Positions 9,003 to 17,370 of a stretch of DNA of 33,683 bases are shown here, piece by piece. The DNA comes from Leptolinea sp. UBA5203. GTDB taxonomy: Bacteria > Chloroflexota > Anaerolineae > Anaerolineales > Anaerolineaceae. The first letter of the stretch is position 1, and every line of letters starts with the position of its first letter. The notes beneath the pieces were generated by a model. The model ran no database searches. It was given only the letters and a program-made list of their open reading frames with translations, and was not told the origin of the DNA. The position numbers and the translations under genes are program-made. The stretch is from positions 1 through 33,683 of the forward strand of contig DHVR01000057.1 in assembly GCA_002412765.1 (NCBI GenBank), in the 5' to 3' direction.

Positions 9003-9131
9003 TACAGTTAAAACAGGATGAATCAATTTTCAATCATTTTTAGTTTCGAGTTGTCTCCAATCCAAATCAGTATCCGCATTCACCCCACTAATACGAACAT
9101 AAAGCAAATCACTAGTAAAACTAAAGGTAAA

Positions 9132-10322
9132 ATGACGTTCAAGAATCAATCTGAAGAATTAATATTCAATATTGCTCATCAAACATTCCTCTCTCTTTGG
9201 AGTTACGCTAATCCTATAAATGGATCAAACGGAAAAGAGTTGTGCGATATCTTGACTATGTTTGGTTCAAATATTGCCATTTTTAGTGTAAAAGAAAGGG
9301 TTCTATTATCCGATTCCTCCTGTGATACTGATAGATGGAAGCGCAAAGTCATAGAAGCTTCTACAAAACAAATATACGGAGCTGAAAAATCCTTAGTTTC
9401 TGCCACACACATTATGCGGTCAGATGGTACTATAGGGCTTCCCTTACCTGCACAATCTGACCGGAAATATTTCAGAATTGCCATAGCTTTAGGTGCAAAT
9501 AGTAAAACTCCTACTATTTCAAGAGACTATGGAAAAGGTTTTATAAATATTTTTACATATGCGACCTTTTCAATCATCATGAATGAGTTGGATACTGCAC
9601 CAGATTTTTTTGAGTATCTTACAAAAAAGATTGATTTCCTCACAAAATCACCTGTTTTCCCACTGAATAAAGGAGAAGATGATTTTTTAGCTATTTATCT
9701 TGCTAATGATCGTCAATTTCCATCTGCACATAATTTTATTTCAATTAATTCTGGTTTTTGGAATAGCTTTAGTCGATTACCAAAATATTTGCAAAAAAAA
9801 ATAGCGGATAAAAAAAGTGCGATGTGGGATGGATTAATTGAAACCATTTCACACGATACTTTGGCAGGCGAATTGGAATTCGGTCCTTCTTTGTCTGAGG
9901 TCGAATCGGTTTTACGTAAAATGGCAGCAGAGAATAGATATCAAAGAAGATTACTCGGACAAGCCTTTGAAGAATTCTTGCAACATTCAACCAAACTAAT
10001 TGAGTCACGACTTGTCATATCCGAATCTGGAATAATCTATGTTTTTCTAGCAAAGCCACTCGGTACTGAAAGAGAAGAAAGGGTGAGAGAATTATCTGTC
10101 AGATGCTTCATTGCTAAAGGTAAGTTTCTTGACTACTCCACAGTGATTGGAATAGCTACGGAAGGTTATATGCTTGATCAAGGTTTTTCATTAGATCTTT
10201 ATTATTTATCAAAACCACAATGGACAGTTGATGATCAAAAAGATTTTGATAAGCTCCAGACCAGCTTATCTTACTTTAATCGAGAGCCGTGCAAATTCAG
10301 TCAAGACGAGTATCCAACGTAA
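9132..10322 (+). CDS. Uncharacterised protein with possible PD-(D/E)XK nuclease core
   Basis: About 396 residues from ATG 9132, which has AAAGG 5 bases upstream; the open frame starts at 9018. The N-terminus reads EELIFNIAHQTFLSLWSYANP, then GKELCDILTMFGSNIAIFSVK. The spacing E-x-x-D ... I-F-S-x-K resembles the E/D-to-K layout of PD-(D/E)XK nucleases, and I recall uncharacterised proteins sharing the FLSLWSY...GKELCD...FS-K pattern. A nuclease role is an inference. The rest (residues about 80-396) has mixed alpha/beta character with no motif I can name. It follows the membrane protein at 8079 on the same strand and may work with it. Confidence 0.68.
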   Translation: MTFKNQSEELIFNIAHQTFLSLWSYANPINGSNGKELCDILTMFGSNIAIFSVKERVLLSDSSCDTDRWKRKVIEASTKQIYGAEKSLVSATHIMRSDGTIGLPLPAQSDRKYFRIAIALGANSKTPTISRDYGKGFINIFTYATFSIIMNELDTAPDFFEYLTKKIDFLTKSPVFPLNKGEDDFLAIYLANDRQFPSAHNFISINSGFWNSFSRLPKYLQKKIADKKSAMWDGLIETISHDTLAGELEFGPSLSEVESVLRKMAAENRYQRRLLGQAFEEFLQHSTKLIESRLVISESGIIYVFLAKPLGTEREERVRELSVRCFIAKGKFLDYSTVIGIATEGYMLDQGFSLDLYYLSKPQWTVDDQKDFDKLQTSLSYFNREPCKFSQDEYPT

Positions 10323-10476
10323 TTTCGCAACTAAATCTCAGGAAATTTATTGGTAGTGATTTACCAGCCATTTCACTATTTTTATCCAGATTAAATTTAC
10401 TCTACTAACTCAGAAAATCCAGTTGCTACCAAAAATTCTAAAATAAATATTTTAACCTGGTAATCAATTACATAAT

Positions 10477-11292
10477 CTAGGATTCATACAATTTTGTATA
10501 ATAGTTAATGGCTATTTCAAGACTTGAACTTTTTACCTCATATACATTCTCCTTAGAAATATTAATTTTCACAACTTTATTCTTCACTTTAGATGCAGAA
10601 AAGTTAGCAATTTCATCAGTTATTATCAAACGTTTTTCTTTCTGATAGGAAAATGAATCATCTTTATAGAATAATTCCATTGGATGATCATCAGGGCATA
10701 TCCATTCTTTGTCTATTCTATCTACGTATTCTATTCTTTTAGAGAGTATGGAAAAAATATTTTCCCGGCCTAATGTTAATTTAATACTTGAATAAAAATC
10801 ATCATTATTTTGGAACCAAACAATTCCAAATGGCCCATTACTAAAATCATTGATTATCTTATTTCCAAATGGAATAACCAATTTATGCAATGTTGCTTCT
10901 TCATTAACAATTTGTTCTACAGAATAATTAATTTCGGGATCATCCGCAAATAAAGCATAATAACAAAAAGTAGGTATATTCATTACTGAATATAGTTTCA
11001 AATCAATTAATTTTCCATTTTCAATTTTTATCAGATCATGCTTATATTTATCCTCTTGCTCTTTAATATATTTGTGATTATCCTTTGAAACCCTAGCAAA
11101 TAATCCTTCATCTTTATCATAATTTCCTTTACTGAAATCTGAAGGTGGCTTTGCATATATCTCAGCACAACCAAAGTTTATCTCACCAGATTGTCTTGTA
11201 AGATCAATATATTTCTGATCTATTATTTTGAATCGTAATATTTCCGCTGTTTGCAACTCATCTTCAGTAAGTACCTTATCCCACTCAATCAT
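10477..11292 (-). CDS. Uncharacterised protein, remotely DUF2971-like
   Basis: A 271-residue protein, AT-rich, with GGAG 5 bases before the ATG. I do not recognise a named family. Near the C-terminus LFYKDDSFSYQKEKRLIITDE recalls the FEYEQEVRIVL block of the DUF2971-like protein at 7215, and ILRFKIIDQKYIDLTRQSGEINFG near the N-terminus does not match any family I know. No membrane helices, signal peptide or nucleotide-binding motif is seen. It lies convergent to the gene at 9132, in the same AT-rich island, immediately before the broken copy of the Rep 3' end. Confidence 0.6.
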   Translation of the reverse strand: MIEWDKVLTEDELQTAEILRFKIIDQKYIDLTRQSGEINFGCAEIYAKPPSDFSKGNYDKDEGLFARVSKDNHKYIKEQEDKYKHDLIKIENGKLIDLKLYSVMNIPTFCYYALFADDPEINYSVEQIVNEEATLHKLVIPFGNKIINDFSNGPFGIVWFQNNDDFYSSIKLTLGRENIFSILSKRIEYVDRIDKEWICPDDHPMELFYKDDSFSYQKEKRLIITDEIANFSASKVKNKVVKINISKENVYEVKSSSLEIAINYYTKLYES

Positions 11293-11355
11293 TACTTCTC
11301 CATAATTCTTGTAATATGTATTTTTTTGTCCATTAGTTGGTTTTCTAATTACATT

Positions 11356-11478
11356 TTAGCCCCTCTCAATCGTCTCCCACAACTCATCAACCAAAATTCC
11401 GCTGACTTCCTGGTCATCTTTGACCAATCCGAACAAGGTTATGCGCAAATCCTTCGATTCCAAATTATGACCCACGGG
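11356..11478 (-). pseudogene. Broken duplicate of the 3' end of the Rep-like gene
   Basis: Read on the minus strand, this stretch encodes RITLFGLVKDDQEVSG then ILVDELWETIERG and a stop. The intact neighbour ends GITLQVRMDDPLTPEDQEVSG, ILEDELWVTIEEY and a stop. Upstream the frame hits a TGA, and no start exists. It is about 35-40 codons of a diverged second copy, placed just downstream of the intact gene at the edge of the AT-rich island. It probably marks an old duplication or insertion scar. Confidence 0.82.
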
Positions 11479-11509
11479 TCACTTTCCGAAATCGTAGTCT
11501 GCTCCCCCC

Positions 11510-12361
11510 CTAATACTCCTCGATCGTCACCCACAGCTCATCTTCCAAAATCCCGCTGACCTCCTGGTCCTCCGGGGTGAGTGGATCGTCCATCCTGACC
11601 TGCAAGGTGATGCCCGCGGTGCGCACCCCATTGGGGGTCATCATGCGGCGGATGCTGTAGCGCAGGAAATACTTGCGCACCAGCTCATCATTCAACACCG
11701 ATTTCACCGTGCGCACACTCACTGCGGCGCGTTCGGCCAACTCGGACATTTCGGTTTCGATTTCATTGCGCAGTTCGCCGGTCATCGGGTTCCAGTAGCA
11801 CATGGAACGCGCGGCCAGAATCACAGTGGCGGCGGAATGGCCGATCAGAGGCAGCCAGTTCTGGAAAAAGTAATTGGTGACAAACATGCCCCGCTCAGGT
11901 TGGATGATGCGCGCCCGTTCACTGCCATAAGCCCGCTGCAGCATGACCTTGCGTTTGGAGCTGGCTGGCTCGCCTTTGACGGGCTTCTCTTCTGCTTCGT
12001 AGGCATCCTCCACCTGGGGCATCGCGGTCAGCAGGGGCGCCTGGCTTTCGGTGCGCGGTTCGGCTTGATAATGGTCATTCATCACAATAAAGCGCATCTG
12101 CACCGGATGCTGGTAATAGCCTTCCAGCATGCGCTGGATGCGTCCCTTCAGGCGGCTTTCCACCCAGTCCCGGGCGTAGGGATTAATCGCCGAGACGGTA
12201 AATTTTTCCTGTTCCATTCCCACGGGTTTTAGCGGCATGACCCAGGTATCAAACAACGCACGAGACATCTCATGTCTTAACTGCGTAGTCACCATCTCCC
12301 ATGCTTCCCATGGACTGATGGTTTCCTGTGGTTTAATCATGACTTCCGCCATTGTACTCAT
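11510..12361 (-). CDS. Replication initiator-like protein with DnaA-domain-I-like N-terminus
   Basis: A 283-residue protein. Residues about 15-90 (ISPWEAWEMVTTQLRHEMSR, FDTWVMPLKPV, FTVSAINPYARDWVESRL) follow the pattern of DnaA domain I, the helicase-recruiting part of the initiator. A charged linker (residues about 95-140) leads to a C-terminal region with LAERAAVSVRTVKSVLNDELVRKYFL, a helix-turn-helix. There is no AAA+ domain, unlike DnaA itself. By inference it binds DNA and recruits the replisome for a plasmid-like element, or acts as a DnaA-related regulator. Start: ATG at 12361, with AGGA 8 bases upstream, preferred over the adjacent TTG. A CGGCAA-T-TTGCCG palindrome lies in its leader at 12375-12387. 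Confidence 0.75.
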   Translation of the reverse strand: MSTMAEVMIKPQETISPWEAWEMVTTQLRHEMSRALFDTWVMPLKPVGMEQEKFTVSAINPYARDWVESRLKGRIQRMLEGYYQHPVQMRFIVMNDHYQAEPRTESQAPLLTAMPQVEDAYEAEEKPVKGEPASSKRKVMLQRAYGSERARIIQPERGMFVTNYFFQNWLPLIGHSAATVILAARSMCYWNPMTGELRNEIETEMSELAERAAVSVRTVKSVLNDELVRKYFLRYSIRRMMTPNGVRTAGITLQVRMDDPLTPEDQEVSGILEDELWVTIEEY

Positions 12362-12519
12362 CAAGGATGTCCTATCGGCAATTTGCCGGCCAATCTTGAA
12401 CCGTCAAACCTTACCCAGGAACCGGCAAGGGCCATCTTTTTCTTCGGCTACACGTAGTTTTCTGAAGCATCCCAACACCTACACGAAGTATTAAGTTATT
12501 CCAAAAACTATGCCAGTAT

Positions 12520-12554
12520 TTTCTACCTTTTATTGGGTTAATATCGGGTAGAAA
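12520..12554. promoter_or_regulatory. Inverted repeat upstream of the Rep-like gene
   Basis: TTTCTACC (12520-12527) and GGTAGAAA (12547-12554) flank TATTGGGTTAATAT. GGGTTAAT and GGTNAGAAAT are also found in the repeat array at 13743-13872, so the two sites may bind the same protein. Confidence 0.45.
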
Positions 12555-12566
12555 TAATTCATTCCT

Positions 12567-12887
12567 TTATCCAATCATCGCTTCCACCAGGTCCACCAGC
12601 TCTTTGGGCGACGTTTCCATCAGCCGATTCCAGCGCGCGGTGGAGATGCGCGTGAGGATCCCCACTGTTTCGCCCACCGACACTTTGCGTTCCAGCAACT
12701 CGCTGAACCGTTCCTGCCAGACCGTCAATTCGGAGATTTCTCCCTGGGATAGCGTCACGCCTACTTTGCGCCGCGGAATGGGTGCAGCGGGTCGCCCGGG
12801 GGATCGCATCATGACCTGTACCGGTACTCTGCGGGCTTCGTACAGTTGTACCCAGGCTGATTTCTTTGGATTGGGGTTGGGAGCCAT
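12567..12887 (-). CDS. Small basic protein of unknown function in the replication module
   Basis: A 106-residue protein, rich in basic residues in its first half (NPNPKKSAWVQLYEARRVPV, PGRPAAPIPRRKVGVTLS) and helical in the second half (ELTVWQERFSELLERKVSVGETVG). I do not recognise a family. Its ATG overlaps the stop codon of the upstream AAA ATPase (TAATG), so the two are coupled and the protein probably acts with the ATPase. The gap to the Rep-like gene is about 200 bases and contains the inverted repeat at 12520-12554. Confidence 0.7.
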   Translation of the reverse strand: MAPNPNPKKSAWVQLYEARRVPVQVMMRSPGRPAAPIPRRKVGVTLSQGEISELTVWQERFSELLERKVSVGETVGILTRISTARWNRLMETSPKELVDLVEAMIG

Positions 12888-13708
12888 TAGCTAATCACCT
12901 TTCGTACAATATTTTGCGTAATAAGGGTTTCATCACTTTGCAGCACGCCGTCCGTGGCCAGGGCGCACAGACGGATAATCTCACGGGGCACGCCCTGTGA
13001 GGTTTCATATAACAATTCAAAGGCATCGTCATCAATCAGGGGTTCGCTGCGGCCAGCCACATGCAGACGGAATAAAACCATCTGCAAAGCGCTGGAGAGG
13101 GTCAGGGGGGGCAAGGCCAGGCGTACAAAGACGCGCGCATTGACCGCCTTGTTGGTTTCAAAGAGGGGGTTCATTTCGCTCTGACCGAAAGCCAAAATCT
13201 GCACCACTTTGGCGTCATAATCAAAGTTGTACAAACGGTGAATTACTTCCAGAGCTTCAATATCCATCAATTGTGCGTCATCCAGGAGTACAATTACATT
13301 GCGGTTTTTGGTGAAGGCATCCGCCATCATCTTTTCCAGCCCTTCCATCTGACGCTGTAAACTGCGTTGGGGGCCGACGCCCAGGGCGGTGGAGATTTGC
13401 CGGGCGGCATCCATGGCGGACTTAAAAGCAGCCGTGTGGATGTAACAAACATCCACGCCTTCTTCTGCGCTGTAGACATCGTATAACCGCCGGGCCAGAG
13501 AACTTTTTCCCATGCCCATGTCGCCGGTGATCAAACCCAATCCGCGGCGGCGCGCAATGACGCCCTGTGCCTGACGATAAACCGCCAGATGCTCGGGGCC
13601 TAAATATAAATAGCGCGGATCAGCGGATAACTTAAAAGGATCTTCATGCAATCCCAATCGCTCCAGATGAGCCATTCGCCACTCTTCTTCACTCCATGGA
13701 TTTACCAT
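12887..13708 (-). CDS. AAA ATPase, ExeA/TniB-type
   Basis: A 273-residue protein from the ATG at 13708 (AGGAAG 7 bases upstream; a GTG at 13714 sits too close). The N-terminal LGLHEDPFKLSADPRYLYLG is the signature opening of ExeA/GspA-like ATPases. Walker A is GDMGMGKS (residues about 62-69), Walker B VIVLLDDAQ (about 138-146), and a sensor-like LAFGQSEM follows. Relatives assist secretion (ExeA) or transposition target choice (TniB, TnsC), but no transposase or secretion gene is near; here it is divergent from parA and upstream of a Rep-like gene, suggesting a role in replication or partition. The shared divergent region holds the 30-bp repeats. Confidence 0.82.
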   Translation of the reverse strand: MVNPWSEEEWRMAHLERLGLHEDPFKLSADPRYLYLGPEHLAVYRQAQGVIARRRGLGLITGDMGMGKSSLARRLYDVYSAEEGVDVCYIHTAAFKSAMDAARQISTALGVGPQRSLQRQMEGLEKMMADAFTKNRNVIVLLDDAQLMDIEALEVIHRLYNFDYDAKVVQILAFGQSEMNPLFETNKAVNARVFVRLALPPLTLSSALQMVLFRLHVAGRSEPLIDDDAFELLYETSQGVPREIIRLCALATDGVLQSDETLITQNIVRKVIS

Positions 13709-13742
13709 ACGCACACTTCCTGCTTGTTTTCTGTTGCTATTA

Positions 13743-13872
13743 TTACACTAATTCGGGTTAATTTCAATAGAATTACGCTAATTAACCCCTAGGACCTAAC
13801 AATTAGGTTATTTAATTGAATTTCATCCCATTTTATGCTAATATTGGTTAGAAATCAACGAATTACCCTAAT
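13743..13872 (+). repeat. 30-bp-phased TTAYNCTAAT repeats between divergent ATPase and parA
   Basis: TTACACTAAT at 13743, TTACGCTAAT at 13773, TTATGCTAAT at 13833 and TTACCCTAAT at 13863 lie at exact multiples of 30 bases; a degenerate copy, TTAGGTTATT, fills the missing step at 13803. Thirty bases is close to three helical turns, so the sites face one side of the DNA. The array occupies the shared promoter region of the AAA ATPase operon and parA. It is probably an operator or centromere for one of these proteins, or an origin element. Confidence 0.8.
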
Positions 13873-13902
13873 TTCATCTTACGCGCGCAAGGACAAACTC
13901 TT

Positions 13903-14736
13903 ATGACCATAATTTTGACCATAGCCAACGAAAAAGGAGGGGTAGGCAAAACCACTACCGCGGTGAATCTGGCCGCCGGATTAGCCCTGCGCTTGCGCGA
14001 TGAAGCCGCCCCCAATAACCGCGTTTTACTGATCGATATGGATCCCCAGGGACACGCCCTGCTTTCTGCGGGTTACGGCACGCATACCGCCCCGCCAGCC
14101 GAGTCCCTTTCCGCCCTACTCACCGAAACCCCGCCGCCCTCCATCCAGCGCATGCTGCGCGTATCCCAGCACCACGAGAATTTATTTTTCCTGCCCAGCA
14201 ACCGCGCTTCCATGGTGGATGCCGCCCGCGTCCTGCCTACTTTGATGGCCAACGAAAGCCGTCTGCAACACGCCATTCAGCCCGTCCTCAATCAGTTTGC
14301 TTTCATTTTGATCGATACCCCGCCCACCACCGGCGACCTACTGATCAATGCCCTGGTGGCTTCCACCCACGTCCTCATCCCGGTCGAGACCAGTTACCTG
14401 GGCGTCTCCGGATTACTGGAACTGCAGCGCACCATCGAAGAGGTGCGCATTCATTTCCGACCAAGCTTAAAAATTCTGGGCTATCTGCCCACATTGTGTG
14501 AAGAGCAGCGCGCCGAAACGCAGGACATCCTCATCGAGCTGCAGAAGCGCTATCCCAAGCAGGTCCTCCCGCCCATTCATAAATCCTCGGATCTGGCGTA
14601 CGCGCATTCCAGCCACATGGACGTCTTCACCTATCGCCCGCCGCGCCAGCGCATTGCCAACCAGATCGAATCCAGTTCCCGGCCCACTCAGGAATATGCC
14701 TCCGTGGTTGAAACCATCATCAACACCACCCGATAA
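13903..14736 (+). CDS. parA: ParA-type partition ATPase
   Basis: A 277-residue deviant-Walker ATPase: EKGGVGKTT at residues 10-18 with the signature lysine, LLIDMDPQGHA (residues about 43-53) and FILIDTPPTTGD (about 138-149). ParA proteins polymerise or form gradients on DNA and segregate replicons together with ParB. AAGGA lies 9 bases before the ATG. The ParB-like gene follows after 14 bases. An operon with its own phased repeat array upstream is typical of low-copy replicons, and regulation by binding at 13743-13872 is likely but unproven. Confidence 0.93.
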   Translation: MTIILTIANEKGGVGKTTTAVNLAAGLALRLRDEAAPNNRVLLIDMDPQGHALLSAGYGTHTAPPAESLSALLTETPPPSIQRMLRVSQHHENLFFLPSNRASMVDAARVLPTLMANESRLQHAIQPVLNQFAFILIDTPPTTGDLLINALVASTHVLIPVETSYLGVSGLLELQRTIEEVRIHFRPSLKILGYLPTLCEEQRAETQDILIELQKRYPKQVLPPIHKSSDLAYAHSSHMDVFTYRPPRQRIANQIESSSRPTQEYASVVETIINTTR

Positions 14737-14750
14737 TTAAAGGAACGCGC

Positions 14751-15899
14751 ATGCCTCCTAAATCCCGCCAACGGTTCAGCGCCTTTGATGAATTTCCTGG
14801 AAGTGAAGAAAACGGCCAGGAAGCTCAGGGTAAACTCTCCACTTTTGTGCAGACGGAAGTGAAAAAACAGCCTCAAGTGGAACGCATTGAACGCCTCGCC
14901 CCCAGCAAAATGATGCCGGATCGTTTCCAGCCGCGCCGCTTGCTGCCGACCGGTATCCGCCGCCGCTTTTTCAACGGCGAAATCGATTGCTATCAGGCGG
15001 CCGGGGAGTGGTTGAACCTCTCCAAAAGTGATGCCAGCTATAAAATTGAGGTCGACCGCCTGCTCTCCATGGGCGGTTCCTTTGAAGAACACGGCCAGAT
15101 CAAGCCCATCACCGGATCCTGGCAGGCCAATGCCAAAGGCGATTTTATCTTCCAGATTGAAACCGGCGAACGCCGTTTTTGGGCCGCCTGCCTGACCTAT
15201 ATCAATGACCAGCTGGTGGATGAACCCCTGCTGCGCATCGAAAGCATCGAGCATCCCACCCGTCAGCGCCAGGTGCTGGAAAACCGCCACGCCGAAACGC
15301 CCTCCGCCGTCTCCCAGTCCTGTGAAATTGCCGCGCTTATTTTAGCTGAAATGCAAATTGAACCCCAGCAGCACGCCGGGGAGGAATTCGATTACTTCCG
15401 CCAGGCCCGTGCCCAGCGCATGCCGGTGGGGCTGTGGGATAAAATCCGTCCCATCATGCAGCTCACCCGTCCGCGTATGGTGCAATTGCTCAATATCCTC
15501 CAGTTCTCCAACCCCATGCTGGATCTGGCCAACCGCTACCAACTACCCGAACGCGTCCTGCGCGAGATCCTCGCCAAACCGGAAGAGCTTTGGGAGCAGT
15601 ACATGCGCCTGAGCATCCAAAATCAATTGACTTCTGACGAAGTCGCCGAGATCGAGCAACCCCCGGCCTCGAAGAACCCGGTGGTCAAAGCCAAGGTCAA
15701 ACCGGTGCAGGAAAATCGCGCCTATAAAACCGCCGTCAGCGGGATTCGCCGTTTCGCCAACGCCGTAAATGATGTCGATGAGATGGAACGCTCCAAAATC
15801 ATGGATGATCTGGCGGATGAACTGGTCATCTCCGACCAGGCCAGCGATATCATCCCCATCTTGGAAGAACTCATCTCTCTGATGAAAGCCAGGATCTAA
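14751..15899 (+). CDS. parB: ParB-family partition protein, divergent
   Basis: A 382-residue protein. A basic N-terminus precedes a ParB-like nucleotide-binding domain: IERLAPSKMMPDRFQPRRLL (about residues 46-65), HGQIKPI (114-120) and the TGERRFWAACL motif (138-148), matching the GERR box that binds CTP in ParB. ENRHAETPSAVSQS (177-190) corresponds to the ENxxR block, and a helical HTH-like region follows (about 190-290). There is an insertion of about 40 residues between the first strand and the HGQ motif. AAAGGA lies 6 bases before the ATG, 14 bases after parA. A perfect palindrome, the candidate parS, begins 3 bases past its stop. Confidence 0.86.
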   Translation: MPPKSRQRFSAFDEFPGSEENGQEAQGKLSTFVQTEVKKQPQVERIERLAPSKMMPDRFQPRRLLPTGIRRRFFNGEIDCYQAAGEWLNLSKSDASYKIEVDRLLSMGGSFEEHGQIKPITGSWQANAKGDFIFQIETGERRFWAACLTYINDQLVDEPLLRIESIEHPTRQRQVLENRHAETPSAVSQSCEIAALILAEMQIEPQQHAGEEFDYFRQARAQRMPVGLWDKIRPIMQLTRPRMVQLLNILQFSNPMLDLANRYQLPERVLREILAKPEELWEQYMRLSIQNQLTSDEVAEIEQPPASKNPVVKAKVKPVQENRAYKTAVSGIRRFANAVNDVDEMERSKIMDDLADELVISDQASDIIPILEELISLMKARI

Positions 15900-15901
15900 A
15901 G

Positions 15902-15921
15902 AGTGTAACCGCGGTTACACT
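15902..15921. promoter_or_regulatory. Perfect 20-bp palindrome, candidate parS
   Basis: AGTGTAACCGCGGTTACACT is a perfect palindrome immediately after parB. A 22-bp version lies at 19493-19514, and a half-site plus centre (CCGCGGTTACACTT) is inside the second parA gene at 19883-19896. Known parS sites are 16-bp-class palindromes next to parAB, so a centromere role is a reasonable inference. Confidence 0.7.
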
Positions 15922-15944
15922 TTGGAATAGAAATTTTCCTTTAT

Positions 15945-15973
15945 AAAACTGACTCATCGGGGTCAGTTTTTTT
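15945..15973 (+). terminator. Rho-independent terminator after parAB
   Basis: Perfect 9-bp stem AAAACTGAC / GTCAGTTTT with an 8-base loop, followed by a T-run. Confidence 0.88.
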
Positions 15974-16009
15974 ATTTCACTACGCCCGCTGGCTAAGTCC
16001 CCACAGGGG

Positions 16010-16590
16010 AGAGCCTGTCGAAGCCCGGTGGCTGAGCTCGTCGAAGCCAGAAATTACTCAAGCAGGCTATAGTCAATTTGGTCAACCTGAAGAAAAGCTA
16101 CTTCGTTAAGAGATCTTGATTTCCTCATGGCCAGCTTGTCCAATTTCACCCTTCGACGGAGCTCAGGGAACGACACTGCCCCTCGTTGGCTGAGCCTGTC
16201 GAAGCCAGAAATCAAACAAGCCGACTATGTTCAACCTGATCAATCTGAAGGAAATCTAGGTGAATAAGACAGCTTGATACCCCAACGACAAGCCGTCTAA
16301 TTTCCCCCTTCGACGGGGCTCAGGGAACAATATCTGCTGGCCGCCCCATCCCTCGTTGGCTGAGCCTGTCGAAGCCAGAAATTATACAAGTTAGCTATGT
16401 TCAACCTAACAAAACCGAAGGAAAGCAATTTCGATAAAAGATCAAGCCTTCCCAATGACTAGTTGTATAATTTTCCCCTTCGACAAGCTCAGGGAACGAT
16501 GCTTGTGGCCATGCCCTTCGTCAGGAGAGATCCCATCAATGCTTCGCTAACCAAGCCTCCCCTTCGGGAGCTTTATCAAAGCCAGGAATA
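16010..16590. repeat. CTTCGAC...CTCAGG interspersed repeat array, left block
   Basis: Copies of CCCTTCGACGGGGCTCAGGG (with small changes) occur near 16150, 16307 and 16477. Each alternates with the inverted mate GCTGAGCCTGTCGAAGCC (near 16010, 16190, 16362). Units are about 158-170 bases and share a spacer like CTATGTTCAACCTGATCAA. No gene is supported inside the block, which fills 15974-16601. Confidence 0.82.
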
Positions 16591-16601
16591 AACCAAAAAA
16601 C

Positions 16602-16889
16602 CTATTTCTGCATCAAATGATTTTTCGACAACTCAACTAATCTTTCTGCATTTCCTTCGATAAGCGACTCTTTCTTCTTATGAGACCACCCTTGAATCTG
16701 CTTTTCGCGGTTAAAAGCATCAGAAATTCGCTCAAATTCCTCAAAATAAACCAATTCGACCGGCAAACGGTCCTTTGTATAGTTAGCTCCTTGACCGCAA
16801 TAATGCTGCTCCATGCGAAGAACTAAGTTTTTTGTACTACCCGTATAAAAGCTGCCATCATGGCATTTGAGAATATATACATACGGCAT
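16602..16889 (-). CDS. GIY-YIG domain protein (YhbQ/UPF0213-like)
   Basis: A 95-residue single-domain protein: YVYILKCHDGSFYTGSTKNL (residues 3-22) carries the GIY-YIG-equivalent YVY...YTG pair. It is followed by the conserved Arg region (LRMEQH) and FNREKQIQGWSHKKKE with the catalytic-type Glu. Small GIY-YIG proteins of this kind have been linked to DNA repair or nucleic-acid cleavage, but many remain uncharacterised. GAGGGG precedes the ATG. It is isolated, with CTTCGAC repeats on both sides. In repeat-rich genomes such genes are often scattered like selfish or repeat-associated genes; whether it acts on these repeats is speculation. Confidence 0.88.
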   Translation of the reverse strand: MPYVYILKCHDGSFYTGSTKNLVLRMEQHYCGQGANYTKDRLPVELVYFEEFERISDAFNREKQIQGWSHKKKESLIEGNAERLVELSKNHLMQK

Positions 16890-17019
16890 ATGATCCCCTC
16901 ATACCTGGAAAAGAAACTTAATTAACGATTTATGAGTCGCATTTAAGAATAAGTATAAATAATTGGACAGAAAAATCAAATCGAAATCATTGGGTTTTTC
17001 CAATGTCAAATTATCCAAT

Positions 17020-17370
17020 TTCTCCCTTCGACAGGCTCAGGGAACGACTATCCATCGTTGGCCGAGCTCGTCGAGGCCTGAAATTGATCAAGATGGCTAT
17101 GTTCAGCCTGATAAGACTGAAGAAAAGCAATTTCGATAAGAGATCAAGCCTTCCCATCGACCAGCTGTCTAATTTCTCCCTTCGACGGAGCTCAGGGAAC
17201 GGCGTTAGGGGCTTCGCTCCGTTGGCCCTGTCCCCGTTAGGGGAGAGCTTGTCGAAGCCTAAAATCAAACAAGCTGGCTATATTCAACCTGGTAAACCTG
17301 AAAAAACTATACCAATGTCAAGCTGTCTAATTTCTCCCTTCGACGAGGCTCAGGGAACGATGTTGAGCAC
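17020..17370. repeat. CTTCGAC...CTCAGG interspersed repeat array, middle block
   Basis: Copies of the CCCTTCGAC-GCTCAGGGAACG core lie near 17026, 17179 and 17338, with inverted mates near 17062 and 17245; the period is about 153-160. Open frames over this block on both strands are translations of the repeat and are not reported. From about 17400 to 17770 the sequence is AT-rich and I see no gene or clear structure. Confidence 0.8.

Noticed and set aside
12887..13708. TniB/TnsC-type transposition target ATPase
   Set aside because: The motifs permit it, but there is no DDE transposase, TniQ or transposon end nearby, so a transposition role was not called.
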